Below are positions 17,587-27,047 of a stretch of DNA of 64,000 nucleotides, piece after piece. Both the position numbers and the translations under genes were made by a program. Each line of letters begins with the position of its first letter. Position 1 is the stretch's first letter. A model generated the notes under the pieces. That model was not told the DNA's origin. It ran no database searches and saw nothing but the letters and a program-made list of their open reading frames with translations. The DNA comes from Pseudoalteromonas rubra (lineage in GTDB: Bacteria > Pseudomonadota > Gammaproteobacteria > Enterobacterales > Alteromonadaceae), in the NCBI RefSeq assembly GCF_001482385.1, contig NZ_CP013612.1, positions 558,001 to 622,000 of the forward strand, read 5' to 3'.

Positions 17587-19227
17587 TTACTTACATTGTG
17601 CGCCTTTGCGCCACACGTTGCTGAAAATGTCAGGACGTGCACCTAGTGACCACCAGGTTGCCTGATATTCGTAGCCGCTGTACGATACTTTGTCACCAGT
17701 GCTATAGTAAGTGCTGGCATTCCAAGCTTCAACGCCACTACAGCCACCGCCATTACTGCCGTCTTTAACTACTACATCCATGCTCTTTGACGCGGTTTTG
17801 TTATTCGCGCCTTTGACCGTTAATGTAACGCTGTATGTACCTGCTTGTGCGTAAGTATGGCTTGGACTGGTTTGTGTGCTTGAGTTACCGTCTCCAAAGC
17901 TCCAGCTATAAGTACCTGCGCTTGACTTGTTGCTAAATTGAACGCTCAGGCCGTTTGGTGTTGCGCTGAAATCCGCGACCAGAACTGGCCCGCCACAACC
18001 AGTATTTACCAAGTAATCATAAGCTGCTTTTGCCTGTACGATACCGTGGCCATAGTAGTTGTCACGTCCAGCTGAGCCTTTGTCTTTTGCAGTCGCATTG
18101 AGTGCCGAGCGGATTTGGTCAGCACTACACTGAGGGAAGTTGCTCCAGACTAGCGCAGCTACGCCTGACACGTGTGGGGTCGCCATTGAAGTACCGCTGA
18201 TGCTCTTGTAACCTTGGTCATTCCACGTTGAATTTACGCTCACACCTGGGCCTGCAATTTCTACCTGGCTGTTGTATTGTGAGAAAGAAGCAACGCGCTC
18301 TGAGCTGTCTACTGCTGCGACAGAGACAACCGCATCATACGATGCCGGATAGCTGAATGAGCTGTTTGAGCCGTTACCCGCAGCCGCAATATGTAGCATG
18401 CCGCGCTGTGCACTTGATGCGAAAGCATTTCGCTCAGCAGTTGAGCTGCCGCTGCCGCCCAAGCTCATGCTGGTAACATTTGCGCCAGCCGCTTCACACT
18501 GCTCAATTGCTTTGATCAGGTCTGAGCCATATGCCCATCGACCCTGGTCATTGAAGACCTTAACGATATGCAAACCAAGTTGACCTGATGGGTTAACGCC
18601 TACCACACCTTGTCCATTGCCACCAAGCGCAGCAATTGTACCTGCTACGTGCGTACCGTGGCCATTGCCGTCTTGATACCAGTTACCTGTGTTGTATGAA
18701 CCGTGACCGTCGTTACCAGTAACTCCTGTGTTTGGCAGGTCTGGGTGGCCACGAGTATAACCTGTGTCCATGATACAGACCTTTTTGTTACCTGCACTGC
18801 TGTCACTTACCTGGTTTGCCTGAACCATAGTGATACCGTACGGAACCGACTCAGCAAGTGGTACCACAGAACCGGCAGTTACCTCTGGCAGATAGCGCTT
18901 CGGATCGACTTCAATTGAAGCAACGTTGCCACTTGCTTCAAGGGCTGACAATTGCTCTGGAGTCAGCTCCATAACAACGGCATTCACGCTTGGCAATGTT
19001 TCGATTGCTTCGACGTTGGCTTGTGTCGCGATGCTCGCAAGGCCTTGTGTTTTGAACTGAGCAAGTTCAGCATCAGACACGCGCATTGGGAGCGTGTTAG
19101 CTACTGCTGAATCTTTAACCGTGACGATGACTCGTTGTGTTTCAGACGCTTGTGCTGTACCGAGTGCCGCAGTGACACCTAATGCTAGCAAAGAGTATTT
19201 TACGCTTGTTAGAACTTTGGTTTTCAT
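17587..19227 (-). CDS. Secreted subtilisin-like serine protease (S8) with PKD and chitin-binding domains
   Basis: 546 residues. Order: Sec signal peptide (1-28, cut after AQA), inhibitor I9 propeptide (~30-115), proteinase-K-type S8 domain with Asp154 (CIMDTG), His190 (NGHGTH), oxyanion Asn285 (AAGNGS) and Ser347 (GTSMAT), a PKD domain (~416-488, ending SWSFGDGNSS...TYSVTLTV), and a C-terminal CBM5/12 chitin-binding module (~499-546, AWNASTYYSTGDKVSY, YQATWWSLG). All catalytic residues are present. It is likely an extracellular protease held on chitin or other insoluble protein-rich substrate. Codes alone; start has an upstream AGGTAAAC. Confidence 0.93.
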   Translation of the reverse strand: MKTKVLTSVKYSLLALGVTAALGTAQASETQRVIVTVKDSAVANTLPMRVSDAELAQFKTQGLASIATQANVEAIETLPSVNAVVMELTPEQLSALEASGNVASIEVDPKRYLPEVTAGSVVPLAESVPYGITMVQANQVSDSSAGNKKVCIMDTGYTRGHPDLPNTGVTGNDGHGSYNTGNWYQDGNGHGTHVAGTIAALGGNGQGVVGVNPSGQLGLHIVKVFNDQGRWAYGSDLIKAIEQCEAAGANVTSMSLGGSGSSTAERNAFASSAQRGMLHIAAAGNGSNSSFSYPASYDAVVSVAAVDSSERVASFSQYNSQVEIAGPGVSVNSTWNDQGYKSISGTSMATPHVSGVAALVWSNFPQCSADQIRSALNATAKDKGSAGRDNYYGHGIVQAKAAYDYLVNTGCGGPVLVADFSATPNGLSVQFSNKSSAGTYSWSFGDGNSSTQTSPSHTYAQAGTYSVTLTVKGANNKTASKSMDVVVKDGSNGGGCSGVEAWNASTYYSTGDKVSYSGYEYQATWWSLGARPDIFSNVWRKGAQCK

Positions 19228-19417
19228 AAGTTTACCTATATTACATGTTGTTAACCCTTATAACTAAAACAGGGAATGCTAGCGCTGTCAATAATGAAAA
19301 AATAAGGAAAATTTTGCTGAGGAAATTTTATACTATTTATGGGGGTTTTGTGGATTGAAGTTTGTTGCAAATGCAACTTGTGGGGTATTTTATTTTTTTA
19401 TATATAGAATAAAAAAA

Positions 19418-20467
19418 TTAAAATTTTAATTGCTGATTCAGTGTCTTAATATTGTAACTTTGGCCACCTATGGTGAACTGTTTAAAGTCAATGTCATTCA
19501 AATCTGCACTATGGAGGGTGTGATATAAAGGTCTAAATTTTTCAGAGTAAGGCTTGAATATAGCAATTTTTTGCTCTCCAATAGCGCTAATCTTATGGTC
19601 GTGGAATTTTCTAATCTCTGTTAACAAGTAGCCTCCCAATAGCACGTGGCCACCCAGTGACACATCGATGACAGTTTCATGACCTAAATCCCAATTTATC
19701 CCCCCAATCTTAAGTTTTTCTCTGATATTGAGTTCGGATGCTGCACGTGCCGCGCCGCGCGCAATTGGATCATTTGCGCACCAGATTAAACGGGTATCTG
19801 GAAATCGCTGCAGTAGCCCAAATGCCAGCTCGTAGGCACTTTGCTCAGACCATTGCGCATCAACGCGTTCAACCAGGTTGACCCCATAAGTGCGATTAGT
19901 GTAGCTAAGCAAGCCTTGTTCGCGTTGGATTGCGGCATTTGTGGCGACATCACCCAATAAAGCAAGCATAACGCTACGCTTATTTGTTTGTTTTGTACTG
20001 CTGGGTAATGCGTCATGGAGTAGTTTGGCCAGTAGCCGGCCGGCCTGATAGTTGTCAGGCGTGACGGAACCAAGCACGCCTATGCCCTTGGCTGTAATGC
20101 GCTTTAGTGCCAGCTTATCCGGACTATTCAGCAAAAATGCGACGCGCTTATGCTCACCAGGTACGGTAAGCAGTGCGTCCGTAATAACGCCTTTTTCATC
20201 AACGAGAATAAGATAGTCAGTTTTGGCGTTGAGCGCATCCTGTACGAGTTTCTTCATATGAATATGGTTTCTATCGGCGTACAGCGTGGTGAGGTTGATA
20301 TCCAGGTCTTGTGCCGCAGCTTCCATGACCTTTGTAACGTTTTGCCAGAATGCGCCAGTCGGGTTGGTGTGTTTATGGCCAGGATTGACGAAAGTCACGG
20401 TGATTGTTTGTGCAAAGGGGGCGGAAGCCACAAAAAGTAGCACAACAGACATAATTAACTTTTTCAT
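19418..20467 (-). CDS. Periplasmic sugar-type binding protein without a transporter (orphan)
   Basis: 349 residues with a Sec signal peptide (cut near AFA/QT) and a type 1 periplasmic-binding fold (Peripla_BP_4/LuxP group). The opening VTFVNPG...GAFWQNV, the mid motif CANDPIARGAARAA and the late IGGINWD and LGGHVLLGG are shared with a second protein at 57157 (VLLVNPS...EPFWHKV, SASDLMAMGALSAV, IGGFDW, VGGHFIMGG). No permease or ATPase gene is nearby, so it is more likely the ligand-binding part of a sensory system than of an ABC importer (inference). Divergent from the cytochrome b562-like gene. Confidence 0.82.
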   Translation of the reverse strand: MKKLIMSVVLLFVASAPFAQTITVTFVNPGHKHTNPTGAFWQNVTKVMEAAAQDLDINLTTLYADRNHIHMKKLVQDALNAKTDYLILVDEKGVITDALLTVPGEHKRVAFLLNSPDKLALKRITAKGIGVLGSVTPDNYQAGRLLAKLLHDALPSSTKQTNKRSVMLALLGDVATNAAIQREQGLLSYTNRTYGVNLVERVDAQWSEQSAYELAFGLLQRFPDTRLIWCANDPIARGAARAASELNIREKLKIGGINWDLGHETVIDVSLGGHVLLGGYLLTEIRKFHDHKISAIGEQKIAIFKPYSEKFRPLYHTLHSADLNDIDFKQFTIGGQSYNIKTLNQQLKF

Positions 20468-20548
20468 TGTGCACCTCGATGTCAGAGCGACAGTTTGTTT
20501 GCCGCGCTTTTACTTATATACTAGCCCATTCTTGAATAAGGGGGAAAA

Positions 20549-20944
20549 ATGAGGCTGTTGATACTCTTTCTTTTTTCTGCACTTTTTGTGCAGTCAGTAA
20601 TGGCACAGCAAAGCCAGGATCTAAATCAGACGATGAAGAATATGGGGCATGCGTACAAACAGGCGATGGAAGCTCAACAAGCAGAAGAGGTCAACAAGCA
20701 TCTCGAAACCATGTTGCGTTTGATCCAGCAGAGTAAGCAACACAGCTTTAAAGCTGATGTAAAGGTGGAATCATTACAAGGGCTGGATAAGGTGGCTGAT
20801 GTTATCCGCTCAGCGCAAGGGTTGCTGGCCAAGGCGCAACTGCAACAAGCTAAAGATTTACTCAGGCAGATAGACGGGTTGCGCAAGGAATATCACGAAT
20901 TGCATGAGCCGCCTGGGTTTTGGGAGCTTTTATTCGGAAAATAA
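20549..20944 (+). CDS. Cytochrome b562-like periplasmic protein
   Basis: 131 residues: a signal peptide (1-19, VMA-Q), then an all-helical domain that aligns by eye with E. coli cytochrome b562. DLNQTMKNM matches the Met-ligand region DLEDNMETL (Met29 here, Met7 in mature b562), AEEVNKHLETM matches the second helix, and LRKEYHELHE matches the C-terminal TRNAYHQKY with the axial His (His116). Both heme-iron ligands are therefore present. Family members are soluble four-helix electron carriers of unclear physiological role. A short hydrophobic tail, PPGFWELLFGK, follows the helix bundle. GGGGGAAAA precedes the ATG. Confidence 0.75.
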   Translation: MRLLILFLFSALFVQSVMAQQSQDLNQTMKNMGHAYKQAMEAQQAEEVNKHLETMLRLIQQSKQHSFKADVKVESLQGLDKVADVIRSAQGLLAKAQLQQAKDLLRQIDGLRKEYHELHEPPGFWELLFGK

Positions 20945-20956
20945 CTGCCATCAGGG

Positions 20957-20999
20957 TATACGCAGGGGGAAGTGCTAATGAGCACTCCCCCTGTGTATG
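20957..20999. terminator. Long hairpin terminator between convergent genes
   Basis: About 19 base pairs: the arm from 20957 through AGTGCT (20971-20976) pairs with AGCACT (20981-20986) through 20999, with A20970 bulged and a 4-base loop. It lies between the ends of the b562-like gene and the TonB receptor gene and probably serves both. Confidence 0.75.
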
Positions 21000-21002
21000 T
21001 AT

Positions 21003-22850
21003 TTAGATCTGCCAACTGACATCAAATTTCACGGTACGCTCGGCATGAAATGGTGCATCTTCATCTGCAGTTGTTCTGTGAAGACGATTGAAGAGGTTTA
21101 ACACACCAGCACGCACTGTCCAGCTTTCGTCTAAGTACCAATTTAGGTTTAGATCGACAACCAGGCTTTTGTCCAGCTCGGCTTCACCTGACCCAGGCTG
21201 GTGTTTCGCCAGTTGATAGGTTAGCGCGGGTTTAAACTCGAACGACTCCCATGCATACTGACCGGATATACTCAGTTTGCGAGGCGCGATATCCGACAGG
21301 TGATCACCATCATCACTCTTTCCTTTTTGATGTGTGTATCCTAGTGTATACGACAGTGCGTCGTTTACGTCGATTTTAGTTAGTATTTCAGCCCCTGAAA
21401 TGCTTGCCTGATCCAGGTTAAGATAGGTTCTGTCTCCCGACTCCAGTTTTACTCGTTCAATGTAGTCGTCCAGGCGAGTATGGAACAGGTTTAGCGTTGT
21501 CTTAACAGTTTTGTGATCATGGCGGTAAGTCAATTCGAATCCTTGGCTGGTTTCAGGGTTAAGTTGGGGGTTACCAATGGTATTACCTCTGGGGGTAATA
21601 CCGTTAAAGTACAACTCTGTCAGTGTGGGAAAACGAAATGCGTTAGCATAATTCAGCGACACGCTGTGAGATTGCCATGTCCTGGTTACTCCCAGGCTAT
21701 GACTGAGGTGGTTATCGGACTTGTTGACGCCGAAGTTGCTGGCAGTAAAGTGATCAAATCGTGCGCCAAAATCTACTCGCCAGTTTTGCTGATCCCAGAT
21801 ACCGTTAATAAACGCGGCAATGTTGTCTTGTTGACCATCTAACAAGGTGTTGACTGTCATCTCGTTAGTCGCCTTGATACTGGTTTCCTGATCGCTAATT
21901 GACACTCCCCGTCTGGCAGTCCAGTCGAGACCAGCTCGAACAGGCAACTCATGCCAGTTAAATTCGTGATATAAGTTCGCTCCGAGGGTATGAGATTGGT
22001 AGGCCGTGAGATTGTGCCGTTTGCCAATGCGAAGTACGTCGCTATCCCAGTTTTGATAGTGGTGGAATACATTGACCAGCCATTGATCTGATTTCACCGA
22101 TACTTGTGCCAGGCTATGTAAATCCTCCGGGTACATAGCAACCTGGCTGTCAGGGTAGGCGACACTGTTCTTTCCAACGTTTTTGCTGACGGAGGGCAAC
22201 CAGGACATATTCAGCTCAATCTCGTCTGTTATCGCATGGCGATACCGAAAGCTGGACGAAAATTGCTCGTAGCCATTATTAAGTTCGTCGCCGTTAGGTG
22301 CAAAACCACGCTCTTTTTTTCTGTATGCGAAGGCCAGGTTGTAGTTTTCTTCACCGGTAATAGCCAGAATACGACGGCCATTACCTGTGTCTTCAAAGCC
22401 CACCTCTAATGTATCTTGCTCGCCCTGTACTGAGTTCATTGAGATAACGCCGCCAATAGCCTCTGACCCATACAACATCGCCGCAGGGCCTTTTTGTACA
22501 CTGGCCAGCTGTAGCAAGCCTGGATCAATAAAGGAGGCTGAGTTACCGGCTCGGCGGTCTGTCAGGAGGACAATACCATTGACCTCAGTTCTGACTCGCC
22601 AACGGCTCAGACCGCGAATACTGTAACTTTGATAGAGCCCACCCTGGCCATTAAGTGAAACTCCTGGGATTTGGACTACCCAATCTGCAATAGTGTTGCT
22701 TGCACCACGCAAATCGTCCTTGCTGACATGAGAAATGTTAATGTTTGTAAATGGCTCTGAGGCAAGTAAATTTTTACCACCTATTACTTCAATTGTTTCA
22801 ATGGCGCTGCCTTGCGCTGCGATCGTAGATAAAAGTAAAACCTGGATCAT
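21003..22850 (-). CDS. TonB-dependent outer-membrane receptor
   Basis: 615 residues: a short signal peptide (1-16), a TonB box ETIEVIG near residue 18, a plug domain (~30-135, with SYSIRGLSRWRVRTEVNGI and KGPAAMLYGSEAIGGVISM) and a 22-strand barrel. Motifs such as NPETSQGFELTYRH and the terminal WTVRAGVLNLFNRLH are classic. It would import a siderophore, heme, vitamin or glycan using TonB energy; the ligand cannot be told. The plug resembles the BtuB/CirA/heme-receptor group. No TonB or periplasmic partner is adjacent, and no Fur box was recognised upstream. Confidence 0.9.
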   Translation of the reverse strand: MIQVLLLSTIAAQGSAIETIEVIGGKNLLASEPFTNINISHVSKDDLRGASNTIADWVVQIPGVSLNGQGGLYQSYSIRGLSRWRVRTEVNGIVLLTDRRAGNSASFIDPGLLQLASVQKGPAAMLYGSEAIGGVISMNSVQGEQDTLEVGFEDTGNGRRILAITGEENYNLAFAYRKKERGFAPNGDELNNGYEQFSSSFRYRHAITDEIELNMSWLPSVSKNVGKNSVAYPDSQVAMYPEDLHSLAQVSVKSDQWLVNVFHHYQNWDSDVLRIGKRHNLTAYQSHTLGANLYHEFNWHELPVRAGLDWTARRGVSISDQETSIKATNEMTVNTLLDGQQDNIAAFINGIWDQQNWRVDFGARFDHFTASNFGVNKSDNHLSHSLGVTRTWQSHSVSLNYANAFRFPTLTELYFNGITPRGNTIGNPQLNPETSQGFELTYRHDHKTVKTTLNLFHTRLDDYIERVKLESGDRTYLNLDQASISGAEILTKIDVNDALSYTLGYTHQKGKSDDGDHLSDIAPRKLSISGQYAWESFEFKPALTYQLAKHQPGSGEAELDKSLVVDLNLNWYLDESWTVRAGVLNLFNRLHRTTADEDAPFHAERTVKFDVSWQI

Positions 22851-23112
22851 GTACTGCTAACCCTAAATTGACTGCTTTGATTCGTTAAGAAATCATTCAT
22901 ATTTGATGAATTTCTGTTATTGTTACAACTAAATGTACCCTTAATTGATAACGGGGTTAAGCTAAATGCGGTGAAATGACATTGTTTGTAACTTTCGGCA
23001 TTTGTGCTTAACTTTATTGACGTTTTTGGGTGTAAACGGTACAACGCTAGTCTGATGTATCTGTTTACTTACAATCAATTAAAACTATAACTACTCTTTA
23101 AAAGGGAAAAAT

Positions 23113-26100
23113 ATGAAACTCTTACATCCTGTGAGCCTGGCTGTTGCAATCGCACTGGGTGGTGCCAGCTATCTGGCGTATCAAAATGCGCAACCAAGTA
23201 TCTATGAGCAAAAAGCGGATTATCTGGCTGCTAAAGCTGAGAAAAAAGCAAACTCTCCAAAACGTTACGACAAACCTAAAGAGGCACAAGAGTTTTATAT
23301 TTCGCAGCGTTTGCCTAAAGGGGCTGAGACATTGCCTACTGAGAAATATTCTAAAGCGTTAGAGCACATCAAAACGATGAAGCGCTACTCTTTGGCTGAA
23401 AGCAGTGTTGTATTTGATTATGCGCCGCGTTTGAATTCTACAGACGGCGTGAATCGTGAATTGGGTGAATGGGAAGAGCTAGGACCTGGGAACATCGGTG
23501 GCCGTACCAGAACGCTTATTATCCATCCAACAGAGCATGACATCATGTACACCGCAGGTGTTGCCGGTGGTGTATGGAAAACGACGGATGCAGGTCAGTC
23601 ATGGCAGCCACTTAGCGATTTGGCGACCAACCTCGCGGTAACTACGCTGACATTTGCGCCGAATGATCCAAATACTATCTATGCCGGAACGGGTGAAGGC
23701 TTCTTTAATGCTGATGCCATTCGTGGTGATGGTATCTTTAAATCAACTGACGGTGGTGCGACCTGGACTCAGCTAGAGTCAACCGCAGGCAACGAGTTAT
23801 TCCAGTATACCAATAAGATTGTATTCAGTAAAAATGACCGTGCGACTTTGTATGCTGCAACTCGTGGTGGTATACAGCGTTCTAAAGACCGTGGTGCAAG
23901 CTGGGAAACTGTATTTGTGGCTGAAGCTGCCGCGGTCGGTTGTACAGATCTGACTGTGGTTGATGATGGCGACAAAGATGTGTTGGTGACTGCATGTGGT
24001 TCATTCAGAACTGGTGGTATGCACCGAAGCGCTGATGGTGGTAATAGCTGGTCTGCGGTACTAGAGTTGCCAACTCAGGGCCGTTCAACAATTGCAGTCG
24101 CGCCTTCTGACGAGAACATTATGTACGCTTTGCTAGCGAATGTTAATGATCATGGTATGGAAGCTGTTTACAAATCCGAAGATAAGGGTTTAACGTGGAA
24201 TGCAACAGTAACGCGTGATGGAGCAGATGCGTACAGTAAATTACTGCTTAGTAATACGGTGTATGGTTTATTCCCTGAGTGTGGATATGGGCCAGAGCCT
24301 CAATTTTACAACCAGGGTTGGTACGATAATATCATCGCTGTAGATCCATCTAACCCAGACGTAGTCTGGACTGGTGGTATCGACCTGTTCCGTTCAGATG
24401 ATGGCGGACAGTCGTTTGTACCAGCCAGTATCTGGTGGTATGACATGGAGGATCCTCTATACGCACACGCTGACCAACATACATTGGTATTCCACCCAGC
24501 ATACGATGGCGTGAACAACACAACTATGTTTGTGGGTAACGATGGTGGTATTCAGCGTACCGACAATGCCCTGGATGGACGCTATGACCTTGCACAAATC
24601 TGTGGTGCGCAAGATGCGGCTGGCCCTGAAGGTAAAGTGAACTGGACAACGCTTAACAACGGTTATGCGGTAACGCAGTTTTACCATGGTACGGTAATGC
24701 CTGATGGCACTGCTTATTTTGGTGGTACTCAGGATAATGGTACTTTGCTTGGTAACGACGGAGGCTTCAACGAGTGGCGTGAGATCTCTGATGGTGACGG
24801 TGGTTGGACTGCGGTTGACCCGACAAATCCAGACGTGATGTTCTCAGAATATACCGGTCTGACTATCCAGAAATCGACGGATGGTGGTGCAACTTTCACT
24901 CAGGTTACTGAAGGCATAACTGGTGACGGCTTCCCATTCATTACACGTTTTGAAATGGCGCCTTCTAACCCACAGGTGCTGTGGATAGGTGGTAACCAAC
25001 TTTGGCGTACAACCAATCAGGCTGAAAGCTGGACTGCAGGCAGCCCTGTGTTAGACAGTGCTGTATATGCAATTGGTATCGCACCGCAGGATGAAAACAT
25101 CGTCGCTGCAGGTACACGAGAAGGTTACATCTACATCAACTACGCTGCAGGTGAAGCAGATGCAGAGCAAGCCTGGAATAGTTTCAAAATAGGTGAAGAA
25201 GAAGAGCGGGCAACTATCAGCGCCATCGCGTTCGACCCAACAGATGCCCAGATTGCATATGCAACAGTATCAACATTTGACCAAGCCCACGTGTGGAAAA
25301 CCACAGATGGCGGTAAGAACTGGATGCCAATTGATAGAGATATTCCAAACGTACCTGCTACCTCTGTTGCTGTTGATCCAAACAACGCGCAGCGCGTTAT
25401 CATCGGTACTGATTTAGGGGTATTTATCTCTATTGACGGTGGTGAAAACTGGTTCGCGGATGGTTCTGGTCTGGCTAACACCAACATCGCTAAAGTCACG
25501 TTCCACAACAACGAAGTGTTTGCTTTCACGCACGGACGCAGTGCTTATAAAGTTGCGCTGGCTAGCTTTGGTAATGCAGAGCTGAGCACACAAGAGGATA
25601 CAGAGCTAAATGTTGCCTCTGCATTGGTAAGCCGTTTCACAGACACTGCGTTTACAATGGTTGAGATCACCGAGGCACCTGAGTCTGGTACCTTAATGTT
25701 GGAAGATGAATATCTCGACACAGGGTCTGTTGTAGAGGGAGACGACGTTGCTAAAGTTGTTTACATGCCTGGCGAAGATTTCAATGGCGAGGATAGCTTT
25801 ACTGTAGCAGGTAAAACCGATGGTTCCGACACACCAGAAGAAGTGGAAGTTGATCTGGTTATTGAGGCTGTGAACGATGCACCTGTTTTTGAGGAGATTG
25901 AAGATGTCCACATGGTGCTTGGTGAAGAGTTTACTTTTGACTTCAATGAAAAGGTCGCGGATGTTGATAGTGAGTCAATTGCACTGACTATGGAGCAGCA
26001 ATTTCCGGGACTAACATTCGAAAACGGTGTTCTATCCGGTATGCCAGAAGAAATGTTCAGCGGTGATGTAACACTTACTGCGTCTGATGGTGAAATGGAA

Positions 26101-26520
26101 ACAACAACCAGCTTTGCGCTGAATATTACTGGTCAAATTCCGGTTATTGAGGAGCAGCAGAGATTTGAAGTATTCGAAAATACTCCTGTAGGTACAACCA
26201 TTGGCCAGCTGGCGTTCAATGATGAATATGTGTCACCTCTGGTAGCATTCCATGTATATGGCGACGACTACTTCAGTATCGATGTAGAGGGTAATATCAC
26301 CGTTGCTAGAGAGTTGGACTTCGAATATCAGGAACTCGTTGTACTTGGTGTTCAGGCGGAAGATACTTTCGGTAATTTGTCTAACCACACAACGGTTAAT
26401 ATTAAAATTAAAGACCTTCGTGGTAACGATGATGATAACGATGATGGTGATGCCGGTTCATTCTCATGGCTTGCATTACTGAGCTTGCCGTTGGCGATGC
26501 TTCGCAGAAGACGTAAATAA
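23113..26520 (+). CDS. Large exported VPS10/BNR-repeat protein with cadherin-like domains and GlyGly-CTERM tail
   Basis: 1135 residues. After a signal peptide (1-~26) come at least ten Asp-box (BNR) repeats spread over ~145-800, for example KTTDAGQSW, KSTDGGATW, RSADGGNSW, RSDDGGQSF, KTTDGGKNW, ISIDGGENW. They form the sortilin/VPS10-like beta-propeller. Residues ~825-1095 hold cadherin-like Ig modules (EDFNGEDSFTV, VNDAPVFEEI). The last ~29 residues are an acidic Asp-rich linker, then GSFSWLALLSLPLAML and RRRRK, a GlyGly-CTERM sorting signal cut by rhombosortase in type II-secreting bacteria. Sialidase-type catalytic residues are not evident, so enzymatic function is open. Confidence 0.88.
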   Translation: MKLLHPVSLAVAIALGGASYLAYQNAQPSIYEQKADYLAAKAEKKANSPKRYDKPKEAQEFYISQRLPKGAETLPTEKYSKALEHIKTMKRYSLAESSVVFDYAPRLNSTDGVNRELGEWEELGPGNIGGRTRTLIIHPTEHDIMYTAGVAGGVWKTTDAGQSWQPLSDLATNLAVTTLTFAPNDPNTIYAGTGEGFFNADAIRGDGIFKSTDGGATWTQLESTAGNELFQYTNKIVFSKNDRATLYAATRGGIQRSKDRGASWETVFVAEAAAVGCTDLTVVDDGDKDVLVTACGSFRTGGMHRSADGGNSWSAVLELPTQGRSTIAVAPSDENIMYALLANVNDHGMEAVYKSEDKGLTWNATVTRDGADAYSKLLLSNTVYGLFPECGYGPEPQFYNQGWYDNIIAVDPSNPDVVWTGGIDLFRSDDGGQSFVPASIWWYDMEDPLYAHADQHTLVFHPAYDGVNNTTMFVGNDGGIQRTDNALDGRYDLAQICGAQDAAGPEGKVNWTTLNNGYAVTQFYHGTVMPDGTAYFGGTQDNGTLLGNDGGFNEWREISDGDGGWTAVDPTNPDVMFSEYTGLTIQKSTDGGATFTQVTEGITGDGFPFITRFEMAPSNPQVLWIGGNQLWRTTNQAESWTAGSPVLDSAVYAIGIAPQDENIVAAGTREGYIYINYAAGEADAEQAWNSFKIGEEEERATISAIAFDPTDAQIAYATVSTFDQAHVWKTTDGGKNWMPIDRDIPNVPATSVAVDPNNAQRVIIGTDLGVFISIDGGENWFADGSGLANTNIAKVTFHNNEVFAFTHGRSAYKVALASFGNAELSTQEDTELNVASALVSRFTDTAFTMVEITEAPESGTLMLEDEYLDTGSVVEGDDVAKVVYMPGEDFNGEDSFTVAGKTDGSDTPEEVEVDLVIEAVNDAPVFEEIEDVHMVLGEEFTFDFNEKVADVDSESIALTMEQQFPGLTFENGVLSGMPEEMFSGDVTLTASDGEMETTTSFALNITGQIPVIEEQQRFEVFENTPVGTTIGQLAFNDEYVSPLVAFHVYGDDYFSIDVEGNITVARELDFEYQELVVLGVQAEDTFGNLSNHTTVNIKIKDLRGNDDDNDDGDAGSFSWLALLSLPLAMLRRRRK

Positions 26521-26535
26521 GCAAAGCTTGACGTG

Positions 26536-26573
26536 AAAAAAGGCGAGTCAGCATTAGCTGACTCGCCTTTTTT
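26536..26573. terminator. Strong terminator after the VPS10/BNR gene
   Basis: A 17-base perfect stem (26536-26552 with 26557-26573) around an ATTA loop, with A-run and T-run flanks (AAAAAAGGCGAGTCAGC arm). Bidirectional in form. Confidence 0.93.
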
Positions 26574-26742
26574 ATTGCTATCAAGTGCCTTTATTTTGGG
26601 GTTATCGAATCAAAGTCCTGCACTTAAAGTTACTTTTTATAATAAATTGTTGATAGATTGAGCGAACGGTCTATAAAGCACTGGATATTCCAAACTAGGC
26701 TGATATAACTATCAATGGATTGAGAAACAGGAATTCGTCACG

Positions 26743-27000
26743 ATGGACAAAACACAACAATTGGATAACGGCGTCATCGCTGAGCTACAAAACAAAGATC
26801 ATTCAGAACAATTAAAGCAGCTGGACAACCTGAGCTGTACTCATGGCGATATTATTGAGCTATTGGCACAGTATCTCGCTTTGAGTGAACAAGACGATGA
26901 TAGTCAATTTGACGCCTGGTATGACGCTCTCTGTCAGGACCAGCTAACGGTATTGAAGACATTTGAAATCTTTAGAGCCCACTACGAGCAGGCTCACTAG
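26743..27000 (+). CDS. Hypothetical acidic cytoplasmic protein, 85 aa
   Basis: Small soluble protein with no signal peptide, predicted mostly helical, acidic (QDDDSQFDAWYDAL), and with two cysteines. No family recognised. CAGGAA upstream of the ATG and an isolated position between two transcription units support a real gene; the convergent gene at 27048 lies 47 bases away, with an imperfect CGGG/CCCG hairpin between them. Confidence 0.6.
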   Translation: MDKTQQLDNGVIAELQNKDHSEQLKQLDNLSCTHGDIIELLAQYLALSEQDDDSQFDAWYDALCQDQLTVLKTFEIFRAHYEQAH

Positions 27001-27047
27001 AAGTGGCGTGACCCGGGTGCATTTAATGCCCGAGGAAGCGTGCTGAA

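Noticed and set aside
22847..23044. 65-codon ORF between the TonB receptor and VPS10 gene (minus)
   Set aside because: Lies in AT-rich promoter DNA, has no family features or good ribosome binding site, and abuts the TonB receptor start.
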